Shown: piece after piece, positions 34,002 through 46,346 of the stretch | Layout: each line of letters begins with the position of its first letter | Position numbering within the stretch: position 1 is the stretch's first letter | NCBI GenBank assembly: GCA_033239525.1 | Contig: BSYO01000030.1 | Coordinates: forward strand, 14,281,030 to 14,345,029 | From: Nepenthes gracilis | Taxonomy: Eukaryota > Streptophyta > Magnoliopsida > Caryophyllales > Nepenthaceae | Length of the DNA stretch: 64,000 nucleotides | Reading direction: 5' to 3' | Program-made: the position numbers and the translations under genes | The notes under the pieces: model-generated | What the model was told of the DNA's origin: nothing | The model's input: only the letters and a program-made list of their open reading frames with translations | Databases searched by the model: none

Positions 34002-34731
34002 CAAACCACTCCCCTACCCTACGCTCCCAATCTCTTCCAAGTTATTCTGAATCAGACCTTGATTGGCTGATGGTGGTTGTAGATGCGGGAATGAGATCGA
34101 TCAGCGGTTAACTACAGGAATTTTTCTAAAATTGAAGCTCTATCTTTATTGTTCATTCTGTTGGGTATATGATGGGATTAGGTTCAGTTGCTCACTTTAA
34201 TGCCCCGTTTACTCTTTGTTGTAGAGTGCAGCTTCGCATCCATTTGTGTTAATTGTTGTCGACAAATGTACCAAAAACCTAACTCGATCTACGTCTTAAC
34301 TCTGTGATTTCAAATATTACGGCACTCCGACTCTGACATTGCCTGCTGGTCGTTTGTACTAGCTACCATGTATATACTTATATATATATATATATATTGT
34401 GTGTGTGTTTTTCTTGTTTGAGTGGGAAGGTCCGCCGTTGGTAGAAGGAACTGGGGTCGATCTTCCAAACTCAAAATGGTAATGATGTATGTGCAATGCA
34501 ACGCAATGCTTTTACAAGAGTAAGGAGAAAATGGTTGGAAAATCATGAATTTGTACATTTAATTTTCATAACATTAATTTTTGATCCGGTCCCACAGTCG
34601 TTTCTCATAATAGAAATGTTAAATATTCCATAAATCACATTGTATTTGCAGCCACTTTCATCTTTATAAATATTAACGGTTGGCATGTTTAATTTTTTTA
34701 TAAAAAGATTTCTACCTATATATAAAAATAA
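34002..34731. other. 3' flank of the small host gene
   Basis: T-rich sequence that could be its 3' UTR, then a (TA)n run at 34378-34397. No other gene seen. Confidence 0.35.
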
Positions 34732-35104
34732 GTAATAAATGAATCATAAAGAGGTGTACTCTCTAGCATTTCCGTTCTCAAATTTATGCCTGTTAAATAA
34801 TCTATATTGGAATAATCCATTTATTTGAATCATCCACGTATAAACATGCTATGCTGACATATGATGTTTACATCACGGGTATAATTAGCACGACAAGATA
34901 TATATATATATATATATATATAAATGAATCATAAAGAAGTATACTCTCTAGCATTTTCGTTCTTAAATTTATGCCTGTTAAATAATCTCTGTTGGAATAA
35001 TCCATTTATTTGAATCACCCACATATAAACATGCTATGCTAACATAGGATGTTTACATCACGGGTATAATTGGCACAGCAAGATATATATATATATATAT
35101 ATAT
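34732..35104. repeat. Tandem duplication of about 185 bp bounded by (AT)n
   Basis: 34732-34900 (AAATGAATCATAAAGAGG to CACGACAAGATATAT) is repeated at about 34922-35084 with few changes. (AT)n runs follow each copy, at 34899-34921 and 35083-35104. It suggests slippage or unequal exchange at the AT tracts. Confidence 0.9.
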
Positions 35105-35287
35105 CCTGACTCAATATAGCATCTGGCCCATCTGTGTTAGATATATCATCGAACTGTGCCATGTTAGAAACAACTCCAATATAAAAAATAAGAAAATTAT
35201 TATAAAAAATAAAATTATAAAAAATGTTATAAAAAAGATTATATATTTTATTTATTTTATCGAATATTTTTAATATTATAATATATA

Positions 35288-35739
35288 TGTTGCGGATCTG
35301 GTCCGGAATTGGATGGAGATAATTTTATTGCTCCGTTTCTTTAACCCCAGACCTGCACAACACCAAAGAGAACAAGATGGTCAAAAGGCCAATGGGGTTA
35401 GATCCCCACAGGCTTTTCGACGCTCAAGTCAGTTATGGCCTTTTTTGAATAATAAAAAAAAAATATATATATTTATTTTTATTTCAGATAGTAGTTTTCA
35501 GAGAAAGAGAGTTCCAGAGCCCCCCTTCTTGGAGGATTACCTTTTCTTTATATAGGGTCTCCTTTCAATTTTGTAACTTCTACGAATAAGCATAACTTTT
35601 TCAGATAAGTATACTTAGTTATTTTAACTCCCGTTAGTTATGGTACGTCTCTTTCAAAAACGGACCGTAGAAGTTATTAGGAGTTTTATAATTTATCCCA
35701 TTGGATGGTTACTAGTTATTTGAGTAATAATACCCATCA
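35288..35739 (-). repeat. 3' LTR of element G (452 bp)
   Basis: On the sense strand TGATGGGTATT to GATCCGCAACA. A TATA box (CCCTATATAAAGAAAAGG on the minus strand) lies near 35545. Roughly nine in ten bases are shared with the 5' LTR by eye. Confidence 0.95.
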
Positions 35740-35756
35740 CTAGCCCCCCATGCTAG
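35740..35756 (-). other. Polypurine tract of element G
   Basis: On the minus strand CTAGCATGGGGGGCTAG precedes TGATGGG. Nearly identical to element A's tract. Confidence 0.85.
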
Positions 35757-35824
35757 AAGATTAAAATTTCAATTTCTAGCATGTTTTCTGATGAAATTGA
35801 TTACTTAGGATTTTTTTAGATTTT

Positions 35825-36395
35825 CAGTGCTCCGGATTTGGTGACTCCGTTTTATGGTCACTCCGGATTTATTCACTCGATTTGGTGACTCCCGCTTTTT
35901 GCTCACTCCGGTAACTCCCGCTTTTTCATCACTTTTTTATTACTCCTTTTGTCACTGGTTGGTAACTCCGCTTTTATCACTCCGGATTTGTGACTCACTC
36001 CGATTTGTTCACTCCCGATTTTGACTCCGCTTTTGGTCACTCCGCATTTATTCATTCGGATTGGTGACTCCCACTTTTTGGTCACTTGGTTTGTTCACTC
36101 GGATTTGGTAACTACCGCTTTTTTGCTAACTCCAGATTTATTCATTCCGGATTTGGTGACTCCCGCTTTTTAGTCACTCCGGATTTATTCACTCCGGATT
36201 TGATAACTCCCACTTTTTTGGTCACTCCGAATTTATTCACTCCGGATTTGGTTTTTTGTTCACACCGATTGTTTTGGTGACTCCGCTTTTGGTCACTCCG
36301 GATTTGTTCACTCCGAATTTGATGACTCTCGCTTTTTCATCACTCCGGATTTGGTGATTCCCGCTTTTTTGGTCATTCCGGATCAAATTGTTAAA
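35825..36395 (-). repeat. 3' UTR minisatellite of element G
   Basis: Many irregular units built from CACTCCGGATTTATT and GGTGACTCCCGCTTTTT. The position corresponds to the A, D and H minisatellites but the sequence is different. Its core, TCCGGAGTG on the minus strand, resembles the repeat at 21950-22345. Confidence 0.9.
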
Positions 36396-36607
36396 TTGGA
36401 TCCAAATTTTCCGGTCGGCTTTTTTGATCCTAGAAACCTGGGTGCTCGCCTCCGATCAGATTTGAAAGAATTTTCTGAAGCTGGTGAATCTTCAATGCAG
36501 CCTTCATCAAATCCTTCGCATCAACTTTGATTTTTATTGATGTTGTATTGATGATGGAAAAAGATGTAATAGACGCCTTTTTTGAATGGAATCAAATATT
36601 TTGACTT

Positions 36608-37960
36608 TTATTTAAAGAATTTTTTCAAATGCATTGCATTCCAAGTTCTCGGCACTAATTTTCCATTCGAGGTGCGCAATTTATAGGTATCATTTCTTAA
36701 CACAGCAGAAACAATAAACGAACCTTCCCAATTAGGAGACAGCTTATTCCTATTTGTAATTTTTCCGGTTGCCTATATACTTCTCAAGACTAAATCTCCC
36801 ACATCAAATTGTCGTGTTTTTGTCCTCTTGTTATAGTATCGCGTAATCCGTTGCTGATAAACGGCTATCCGTACTCTTACTGTTTCTCTATATTCCTCCA
36901 ATAAATCAAGATTCTCCTTAAGCCGTAGTAAATTGCTTTGAGGATCGAAACTCTCTATCCGAAGGCTGGGCAATCCTATTTCAATTGGTATTACTGCTTC
37001 GGTCCCGTAGCATAAGTTGAATGGCGTTTCTCTTGTTGGCTCTTTAGGAGTCGTCCGGTTTGACCATAATATTGATGGCAACTCATCAGCCCAAGAGCCC
37101 CCAGCTTCTTTTAGCTTTGTTTTTAATCCGTGCAGTAAAGTCCGATTAGTTACCTCTATTTGGCCATTTGCCTGTGGATAAGCAACAGAGGTATGTACCA
37201 ATCGGATCCTCAAATTGGAGCAATATTTAGTGAAGCGCTTTCCCATAAACTGAGATCCGTTATCAGTAACTATCGCTTCTGGAACTCCAAACCGGCAGAC
37301 AATGTTTTATCGTACGAATTCCGTTGCATTATGTTCAGTTATCTTTGCCAAGGGAGAAGCTTCCACCCACTTGGTAAAATAATCAATTCCTGCTATGATA
37401 AATTTTCTTTGTCCAGTGGCTACTAGGAAGGGTCCCAGTACGTCCAGCCCCCATTGCGCGAACAGCCAGGGTGCTTGTAATGATTTTAGTTCGGTTGGAG
37501 GTGCATGAGGTATGCTCCCGTGGATTTGGCAGTTTTCACATTTCTTGACAAAATTAGCAGCATCTTTTTTCATAATTGGCCAAAAATAGCCTTGTCGCAT
37601 TAATTTGAAGGTGAAATTCTTTCCTCCTATATGGAATCCGCATATCCCCAGGTGGACCTCATTTAATGCGTAATCTGCTTCCTCCGGAGTTAGACATCTT
37701 AAATAAGGGATGGAGTACCCACGACGATACATTTTCCCATCAATAATTACGTACCAGCCAGCCGTTTTCTTTATTCGTTTAATTTCGTCCTGATTTTCTG
37801 GAACTATTCCATCAGAAAGATATCGATAATAAGGAGTCATCCAATTTTCACTACTAGTGACTTGAAAGATATCTTGATCAATTTCCTCAATACTTGCAGT
37901 AGTAAGGACTTCTCGCATACTTCGAGAGTACTACTCCGGATTTTCTATGGCCGTCGCCTT
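36608..37960 (-). pseudogene. Element G integrase
   Basis: 37307-37918 encodes the linker and zinc finger (YLRCLTPEEADYALNEVHLG, CENCQIHG). The core starts with WGLDVLGPF (first Asp). The second Asp motif lies in the gap between open frames. 36773-37246 has MGKRFTKYCSNL and YPQANGQIEVTNRTL (the Glu). The C-terminal domain runs KLSPNWEGSF to HLKKFFK, stopping at 36608. An in-frame TAG at about 36772 and a frame change near 37300 break it. Confidence 0.85.
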
Positions 37961-38860
37961 CGCTAATTGGTCGGCATTTCCATTTTCCGTTCTAGAAATA
38001 TGGTTCATATCAATTTTATTAAAATCTTAAAATGCACTTCTTACCTTAGCAAAGTACTTTGCTAAACATGAATTTGACACTTCGAAGTTTCCTCGAACTT
38101 GATTAACCATCAGCTCAGAGTCACTATAAACTGCAATATATTTTGCTGAACATTCTTTGGCTAATCGAAGTCCGGCTAACAGAGCCTCATATTCAGCCAC
38201 GTTGTTAGTTGTTGGGAATGAAAGTCTCAGTGAGTATGGTATTTTCATTCCTTACGAAGTTCGCAATATCACTCCGGCTCCACTTCCTGATTGTGTAGAA
38301 GATCCGTTCACGTACATCGTCCATGGAGTGGATAATTCAGTCCGGCCAATGTTTTGATCTTTTATTTTATTATTTTGGGCTAAGAAGGAAGTTTCGACTA
38401 AAAAATCAGCCAGAGCCTGTCCTTTTATTAATGGCCTCGGTTTGTATTCAATATCAAATTCTCCGAGTTCGATTGCCCATTTGACCAGTCGCTCTGAAGT
38501 ATCCAATTTTTGTAATATTCATTTAAGAGGTTGATCTATGAGGACGGTTATCCTATGGGCCTGAAAGTATGGCCTTAGCTTTCTTGCCGAATAAACAAGT
38601 GCTAACACTATTTTTTCGGCATGTGTATAACGGCTTTCTATGTTTGACAATGTTTTACTAACATAGTAAACCGGTCTTTGAACATCCGCCTGATTACCGA
38701 ATTAAAATCGAACTTAATGTCGCATCAGAAACCGCCAGATATAAAAATAACTCTTCTCCCTCTAATGGTGATGTCAGGAGAGGAGGGCTGGCTAAATATT
38801 CTTTTAAATTCTGAAAAGTTGCTTGGCATTCTTCAGTCCATTGGAAACTATTGGCTTTAG
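37961..38860 (-). pseudogene. Element G RNase H and second RNase H-like domain
   Basis: The first domain is decayed (38510-38860) and ends with LVKWAIELGEFDIEYKPR and ALADFLVE. The second has MYVNGSSTQSGSGAGVILR, LSFPTTNNVAEYEALLAGL and YSDSELMVNQVRG (38027-38360). Tat elements are known for such a second domain. These enzymes remove the RNA strand during reverse transcription. Stops occur at several points. Confidence 0.85.
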
Positions 38861-38866
38861 TTCCTC

Positions 38867-39707
38867 TTAAAGCTTTAAAGAATGAAGAATACTTTTCGCC
38901 GACTTGGATAAGAAACGGGAGAGTGCAGCAAGTCTTCTTGTAAGCCGTTGAACATCTTTTATAGTTTTTGGTGTGCTCATTTCTGCAACCGCCTTTATTT
39001 TTTTCGGATTGGCTTCAATCCCTCCCTTTGAAACTATAAATCCCAAGAACGTCCCTGAGGATACTCCAAAAGCGCATTTGGTTGGATTTAATTTCATACG
39101 ATGTTTCTGGAGTATTTCAAAAGCCTCTTCCAAATCTGCAGTGTGATCGTTCATGAACTTACTTTTAACGAGCATATCATCTACATATACCTCCATGTTT
39201 CGGCCGATTTGAGCTGCGAACAATTTGTTCACCAGTCTTCGATACGTGGCACAAGCATTATTCAATCCGAACGGCATCACCTTGTAACAGTAAGTTCCTT
39301 GGTCAGTCATAAAGGAGGTATGTTCTTCGTCCTCCGGGCACATGCTAATTTGGTTATAACCGGAGTATGCGTCCATAAAACTGAGTAGTTCATGTCCGGA
39401 CGTTGAATCTACCAATAAATCGATTCTTGGCAAAGGAAAATTGTCCTTTGGATAGGCCTTATTCAAGTTGGTAAAATCAACACACATCCTCCACTTTCCG
39501 TTGCTCTTCTTTACCATAATCACATTAGAGAGCCAGTCCAGGATACCGGACCTCCCTTATGAAACCGGCATCCAGCAACTTTTTCACTTCCTCCCTAATT
39601 ACGATGAGCTTTTCAACCGAATAATTCTTTTGCTTTTGCCTGATGGGTTTGTGATTGGGATCCAAACATAATTTATGGATCATCACTTTGATAGGAATCC
39701 CTGGCAT
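38867..39707 (-). pseudogene. Element G reverse transcriptase
   Basis: 39525-39707 carries the N-terminal part (IPIKVMIHKLCLDPNHKPIR, VKKLLDAGFIREVRYP). A frame change leads into 38867-39523, with VKKSNGKWRMCVDFTNLN, LLSFMDAYSGYNQI, VMPFGLNNACATYRRLV and the catalytic EVYVDDMLVKS. It ends GIEANPKKIKAVAEM. The catalytic YVDD is intact. One of the better preserved genes in the window, 219 residues open. Confidence 0.9.
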
Positions 39708-39767
39708 ATCGGATGATGTCCAGGCAAAGACATCCTTATTTCGTCGGAGGAAATCAATTAACCGTCC

Positions 39768-40523
39768 TCATACTGGTTCGGTTAATGAATTTTCGATCTG
39801 CACACATTTTTTCGGATCTGCTGGGTCCAACGGAATTAAATCAGTTACCTCTCCGGATTGTGCTTGCTGTAAGACATTTTCTTCTTGATAATCAAAATCT
39901 TCCACCGATCGATCTTGAACAGTTTTTTCGACTTGGGACAGAAAACATGTTCGACCGGTTACTTGATCTCCCAATATTTCTCCAACACCATTTGATGTTG
40001 AAAACTTCATTTTTAAATGGGGAATAGATGTAACCACTCCAAAGATTGCAAGGCAGGGCCAACCCAAAATTGCATTATAAATAGAAGGCAGGTCGACTAT
40101 CAGGAAAGTGAGTTTGTGAGAAGTAGTTTTTGGATAAGTTCCCAACGTGACCTCCAATTGGATGGTTCCTTTGACTGTAACCGGTTTATTTTTCACCCCA
40201 TACAGTGGTCCATTGGTTGGTCGAAGTTTGTTAATTTTCAAACCCAATTTAATGAAAGCGTCAAAATAAAGTAAATTGCTAGAGCTTCCATTATCTATAA
40301 ATATTCGTTTCATCTGGTAATCTACGTTACCATCAGAAACTAAAGCTGATATAACCAATGGATCTGTGTGCGGTGTTCTCACATGATCCATATCTTCCTT
40401 ACTAAAGGCAATTACATCATCATTTTCAAACTTCCGCTTTTTACCACTCCTGATGACATCCAGTTGGTCAAAATAAGCCTTGGCCGGTCCAGTGGAGATC
40501 ATATTCACCACTCCGACCACCAC
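39768..40523 (-). pseudogene. Element G protease region
   Basis: Open for 251 residues. The aspartic protease motif is KRIFIDNGSSSNLLYFDAF, followed by LTFLIVDLPSIYNAILGWP, the flap and end of the fold. D-N-G is usual in Tat proteases as I recall, where retroviruses have D-T-G. The tail TDLIPLDPADPKKC links to RT. It separates gag and pol products. Confidence 0.85.
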
Positions 40524-42190
40524 ACGACTTTTTAGTTGTGGCTGCTACGTCTCCTCTTCTTCCAGTCTTCCACCGGAGTCATCCTCTGGGTTATTTAAAA
40601 ATTTTTTGAGATGTCCTTTTCTAATCAGATTTTCAATTTCTCTTTATAGAGTCCAGCATTCCTCAGTTCCATGCCCAGGTGAGCGATGGTAGTGGCAAAA
40701 TTTGCTTTGATCTCTACTTTCAGGGTTCTTTGGGGCTCTTGGCCATTTGAAGAATTTTTCCTTTCTTATTTGCATGAGGATATTTGTTCTTGAATCATTT
40801 AACGGGGTCGATCAAAAGGTCTAAATTCCCTTCGCGCTTCGTCCTTAAACTTCCTTCTGGGCTCCTTTGGATGGAATCTTTCATCTTCGTTTCTTCTTCT
40901 TTTCGATAATCATTGATGAGAAGGATTCACTCTAATAGGCTTTTTAGCCTCATTGGCTTCCTCTGCTACTACGTACGCTCGTGCAGTAACTTCCACTTTT
41001 CTGAAAGTTTGTGAATTTGTATGAGCTAAATGTTTAAAAAACTCTCATTGCTCCAAATTCGCTATGAAAGTGTTTAACTTGACTTCGTCAGTGAGGCATG
41101 GAATTCAACAAGCTTCGGAAGTAAATCTTAATAGGAAGCTCTTCAGGTTTGCATTTGGACCCTGTTTGATACGTGACAAGTTCCAGGGTTGTTTTTCTAT
41201 TCTTTGACTTAAAGCGAACTGAGAAAGAAAACTATCTGCTAATTCCTAAAAAGATCGAATTAAATTGGTTGGCATTCGATAGAACCAAATTCTTGCATCC
41301 CCTTTTAAAGTCAAAGGGAAGCATTGACACATCATCATTTCATCTAAGCCTTGAAAGCTTAGTATCGTTCGGAAGTGATCCATCGGATCAGTACTTCTGT
41401 CATAGGTATCAATGGCTGGCATTTTGAACTTCTGGGTAATGGACAGGTCCGTATTTCCGTTGTGAATGAGGACCTCCTTAAATCGTTAGTTCGTCCTTCA
41501 GATTTTTCTCCGAAAAGATAATTCTACATCTTTTCTAATTTTTCCTCTTTTTGAGGTATGACAGCAGATTTTTTGGCATTGAGATAAGTTCTCAATTCCT
41601 CAGGAGCTTCAGATCAGTGTGGTTGGGCATGAGCTCTCAATTCTTCCGGAGCTTCAGATCGGTGTGGTTGGGCATTTTTAACATTGAGATAAGTTCTCAA
41701 TTATTCCGGAGCTTCAGATCGGTGTGGTTGGTCATTTCTGCCAACCGGCGGCAAGTTAGAGGAAGCTTCCTCTTGATCAAGAGGTCTTCTCTCACTTCGT
41801 GGATTACGTCATTCTGGACTGCCTTCGACGGATCATGGGCCCAATCGGCCTTCTAATCAAGATCGACCTCCGGTTCTTTCTCTTGCATGCATTTTCTCTT
41901 GAATGTGTCCGGCCGGTCTTTTCTTTTGTCTATTCCCCACAGAAGCGGGAACATGCGTTGCTGAAGAATGGGCGTCCGGTTTTTGGCGTCCTACTTCCTC
42001 GCATAGACTTTGTAAATCTTGAAACATATGGTCCATTCGTGCGTTAATGCTTGTAGGAGTTGAGTCTGTTGATTCTTATCTTGCTCCGGTAAAGGAGGGT
42101 TATTTTCAGGAATAGCATTTTCTAATGCCGGAGCACTTACGCCGGAGCACTTATTGCCGGAGCACTTCGATGCGTTCGGGTATTAACCAT
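40524..42190 (-). pseudogene. Element G gag (decayed)
   Basis: The ATG ends at 42190 and gives MVNTRTHRSAPA, matching element H's MVNIRAQASVPT. After that the frame is broken repeatedly. 41540-41760 contains three tandem copies of a 60-67 bp unit (CAATTCTTCCGGAGCTTCAG). Capsid-like words (41280-41420) mirror H's gag near 51300. A decayed zinc-knuckle region is expected near 40650 but is not clear. Confidence 0.65.
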
Positions 42191-42223
42191 TTTTTTTTAG
42201 TGGTAAATCAAACTTTTTGTCTG

Positions 42224-42243
42224 ATTCCCACAGACGGCGCTAA
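42224..42243 (-). other. Primer-binding site of element G
   Basis: On the minus strand TTAGCGCCGTCTGTGGGAAT follows the 5' LTR. It is close to TGGCGCCGTCTGTGGGAA, a site common in plant Ty3 elements. The tRNA is not assigned. Confidence 0.75.
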
Positions 42244-42697
42244 TGTTGCGGATTTGGTCCGGAGTTGGATGGAGATAATTTTGTTGCTCGGTTTCTTTAA
42301 CCCAAGACCTGCACAACACCAAAGAGAATAAGATGATCAAAAAGCCAATGGAATTAGATCCCACAGGCTCTTTGATGCTCAAGTCAGTAATGGCCTTTTT
42401 TTGAATAATAAAACGAAAAAAGATGTATTTATTTTTATTTCAGATAGTAATTTTCAGAGAGAGAGAGTTCCAGAGCCCCCATTCTTGGAGGATTACCTTT
42501 TCTTTATATAGGGTTTCCTTTCAGTTTTGTGACTTCTACGGATAAGCATAACTTCTCCGGATAAGTATACTTAGTTATTTTAACTCCTATTGGTTATGGT
42601 ACGTTTCTTTCAAAAAAACGAACCGTAGAAGTTATCAGGAGTTTCTATAATTTATCCTATGGGTGGTTACCAATTATTCGGTTAATAATACCCATCA
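42244..42697 (-). repeat. 5' LTR of element G (454 bp)
   Basis: TG/CA ends, followed by ATATA. It aligns along its whole length with 35288-35739 and keeps the same TATA box. Confidence 0.95.
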
Positions 42698-42824
42698 ATA
42701 TAAAAGTAAAAAATATATCTAATAATAACTTATTTACTTTTAAATTTTACTTATATTTTTACTACCACTACTACTTTTAGAGTCATTTTCTTTACATGAA
42801 TTCAAAATGATTAGATTTCTAATG

Positions 42825-43718
42825 TGATGCGTCCTAGATCCATATTTGAACAGATTCGAGTCAATTGATTCATCTGGTTTCGGTCTTCGTTTTAACTTTG
42901 AGTCTTGCACGCCACAACTTAAACAAGATGTTAGACGACGGTGAAATTTGATCACACCGAAAATACTCCGACGCTAAAGTCAATAATCAGCCTTATAAAG
43001 ACAAGAATGTGGATGCAATGGATATAATATGAATGCTGATCAATGTTTGAATGTCAAGAACTTGAACAAAACATGTCAATTAAATAAATAATTAAAATTC
43101 TTAAAATTTTACATCCCAATTAAATTTAATAAATAATACTAAATCCTAAAAATTCGGATGTGACAATCCAAATAAATAAGACCCGATAAATTAAAATTCA
43201 CATAGGATCTCATCGGATAACCGTTTGGACAAAATAAATATGATATGTTCTACAAATATCGTAAGGAAGTTAACAAATCGACCAAAATTATAATCAGACA
43301 AAATATGACATAACATTTGAACTAATCCTGAAACATAACCATAGGTTTATAGCTGGCCAATTTCACATAAAATAACAATTTAACCTATATTAAAACCCAA
43401 ACTCACCAAATCGGACGAATGGCTGACAAATCACGTCCATATTTCTACAGCGCATCCGAATCTTCTACTCTGAAAGGATAAAACTAAAAAATTGAGTCTA
43501 ATATACAACAAATATTATAATTTAAACAAAATGAGTCCAATGAATTAGAGAGAATATTTAATAGATAAAATCCGTTCAGATGACGAAATAAATTCAAATT
43601 GCCGGTAAAATAAATACAATAGAAATCCGAGATCAAAAATCTAAAACTTAATGGTAGTCTCGTACTCAAAGTATATCCAAATCCAAAATAAATGTCCAAA
43701 TTTTAAAAATAATCCTCA

Positions 43719-43754
<36 letters not shown>

Positions 43755-46346
43755 AAAATAGATGTGATCTAGACTAATTCAAAAGCCAATGTCCAATCTG
43801 AGTCTAAATTCAAGTCCAAATCCAATACCTGATCAGCTTGTGATTTGGGATAAAATTCGATAGTCTAATAATCTAATAACGTGCGCGAAAATCGCACCAG
43901 TATAATGACAGATATTCAAAAGGTCAGGATTAAAATATATAATCAAAATGATTGTATGACACAAACCAAGGCCCAACTTAAGGCGAAATAGGAGAATCTC
44001 AAATCGAAGTCCAAAATCCAAGTCTAAATCAAAATCCAACATAAATAAATACAGAAATATAAATTATGTATCAAATTTGGGTTCTAATTATTTAAAGATT
44101 AGCTTGAAAAAGGGTTACACATAATCTCGATAACCTTAGGTGATCAAATATAAATTAGGCCAGCATGTATGGCCATCCATGTACTCTGTACCAATGGGTA
44201 ATGTTACTCACTATTGTTTATCTCCTGTGATTTTTGGTGCAATTTTTAAGATTGTCAGATATATTAGGATGTCTAAATATATTTTAAGGTCAAATCAAAT
44301 TATCCAAATGGGAATGGTCACTGCTTCAAGCCTTTCCTACCGGCGAAAAGAGATTTTTAAATAACAAAATAATCTCTTCGTCGAGAGTTGGGCAAAATTT
44401 AATAATCTAAATCCAAATGTAACGACTACAGCCCGGCACGTGCATGTGAAAATGCACGGCCAATGTAAGTTTTGTATATATTTTCGTTACACATACTGAT
44501 ATAAATATACACCGAATCCAATAAATTTTTTGGGCTTTTAGAAAAATAATAAATTTCTAAAATCATAAAACCCATATTCAAAACTCCCAAAATAATCCAA
44601 TAAATTACATATGGTGTATAAAAATATATACATGTTAGTAAAAAAATTTATATAGTATCCAAAATATATCAAAAATTAAATCAGAACAAAAAAAGTTTAT
44701 AGATACTTGGATTTCATACTTTAAAGATCTAAAAAAACGGAAGTCTCGAAGTGTTCGGACTGCACCCTTTCTCTCTCCTACTAGCTCCATTCTCTCTCCT
44801 CCCTCTCTTTGCATGCGCCTCTGCTTTCTCTCTGTCACCTTCACCGGCGATGGCTCCGGCACGGACGACGACCACAGAGGCAGGTAACCCGGTGGTGACA
44901 ACGGTGACGGACAGTGGCATCACCCAGGGCGGCTCCTCCCTTTCCTTTGGCCGCAACCCTAACGGCACCCCTTCACCCAAAATCCCTCAAAATTTCAACT
45001 GATTCTCACAAAATTATCACATAAAACCTCAAAATTAACAGCCACAAAGTGAATGGAGGAATTTACTGACCTTGATTTCACCGATTTTCTCCGGGAACGG
45101 TGGCGGTGACGGTGACAGATCGTGTGATTTCCTCCTTCCCTTCACACCACGACACACAATGAAGGGTGGGCTTCACCAGCTTCCATCTCCGGCGCCGATT
45201 CCTCCTATAGCGGCGGTGACGGCAACGGCAGAGATAGCGACCCCTCCTCGCCGGCGCTCCCTCGTCTTCCCCTCTTTTCCCTCGTCTCTTCCTCACTCCC
45301 CGAGCCACATCCTTATTCTGTTCATTTTTTTCTTTTTTCTTTTTCTGTTTTTATATATTATTAATATTATTATATTATTATTATTATATTTTATATTTTA
45401 TTTTCTTTTATTACAAAATCCAAATCAATATTTGGGCGATAACTCGAGCGCACCCCGGGCACGAGCTCAATCGATCCAAACATTCTTCCAAAATTTCGCA
45501 ATATTTAATAAATTTTGTTACATCCAAATTACCCAAAATTATAATTAATATTAAATTAATCTGAATAAAAATCTGGGATATTACATTGGAAGTGGGAGAG
45601 CACTCGCAGGAAGAGTGGTTTTTTTACTGCTTGTGAGGAGCAGCTTCTCTGAGCATTGAGTTCACTAGAACTAGTAATAGTGAAAGTGAGAGAGCTAAGA
45701 GCTTCTAAGAGTTTCGAGATTGTTAGAGGGCTTTTGTGGGCAAGAGAAGGTGTTTGCAAGTGTGACTGAGAGCCTGTCTTTAAAGGAAGCTCTCATGGTC
45801 TTTATAGCCATGGCCCTAGGTTGTCTTCCTTATGCAGAGGGCTTGATGTGTGTACTCTATTGGGAATCGTTACCTTTTCTGTGTATGTATGATCGTTGTT
45901 TCTAACTGTAATGGTCAAAGAGATTGATCTCATTCCTTCTGTATTTTGTAACTGCAAGAGTTTCCAGCAGATAGTGCACGAATCCTAACTCCTTCCTCCC
46001 GAGATGCAAACTGATTCTGTAGGTTACCGTTACAGTAGAGCTTGCCTTCTTAGAGATGTAAAAAATTAGGGTAGATAACTGTTGTGGCTCTGAGATGGAC
46101 ACGTGAACCAATTAATGCTTAGGCTGCGTGCATCTTAGCCCCAACTGATCTACTGGTCACCTCTCCGATCAATAGAAGCATTGACCGTTCTAAGCTTTAA
46201 TGGGCAGTCCTGCTCTTGGGTCTCTACCGGCCCACTTGCTCTTCATCCGATTAATGGCTTCGTTGACGGTTCAGGCAGAATTGGGCCATTATGAATTTGG
46301 GTCTTTTCTTCCTTCGTAGGTCAGCCTATTAAAGGCATCCTTATCA
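42825..46346 (-). repeat. 3' LTR of element H, interrupted
   Basis: 42825-43051 and 45586-46346 together align with 52143-53129. It starts TGATGCGTC and ends CCTTATCA (plus-strand reading). The interruption is element I. Confidence 0.9.
43052..45585 (-). repeat. Element I: probable solo LTR nested in H
   Basis: 2534 bp with sense ends TGTAATATCCCAG and CTTGACA. Flanks are TTGAA (43047-43051) and TTGGA (45586-45590), which differ by one base. No pol or gag inside. The length and TGTAATATCCC start suit LTRs of the Tekay/Del type of chromovirus. The GC-rich part at 44750-45320 gives chance open frames. It includes (AT)n at 43722-43750. Confidence 0.55.

Larger units (their letters stand above)
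35288..42697 (-). mobile_element. Element G: Tat-lineage Ty3/Gypsy, complete outline
   Basis: LTRs at 35288-35739 and 42244-42697 with TG/CA ends, flanked by ATATA (35283-35287 and 42698-42702). The minus-strand order is 5' LTR, primer-binding site, gag, protease, RT, RNase H, second RNase H-like domain, integrase, 3' UTR minisatellite, polypurine tract, 3' LTR. The second RNase H and the absence of a chromodomain fit Tat. There is no antisense gene, unlike A, D and H. Frames are broken, but the outline is the most complete here. Confidence 0.92.

Noticed and set aside
35825..36395. CRISPR-like array
   Set aside because: Units are contiguous and irregular without unique spacers, and the genome is eukaryotic.
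44751..45548. Two longer open frames (44751-45002 and 45072-45548) that might be a host gene
   Set aside because: They lie inside the TG/CA-bounded insertion in the H LTR, lack motifs and are GC-rich or T-rich low complexity. Better explained as LTR sequence.
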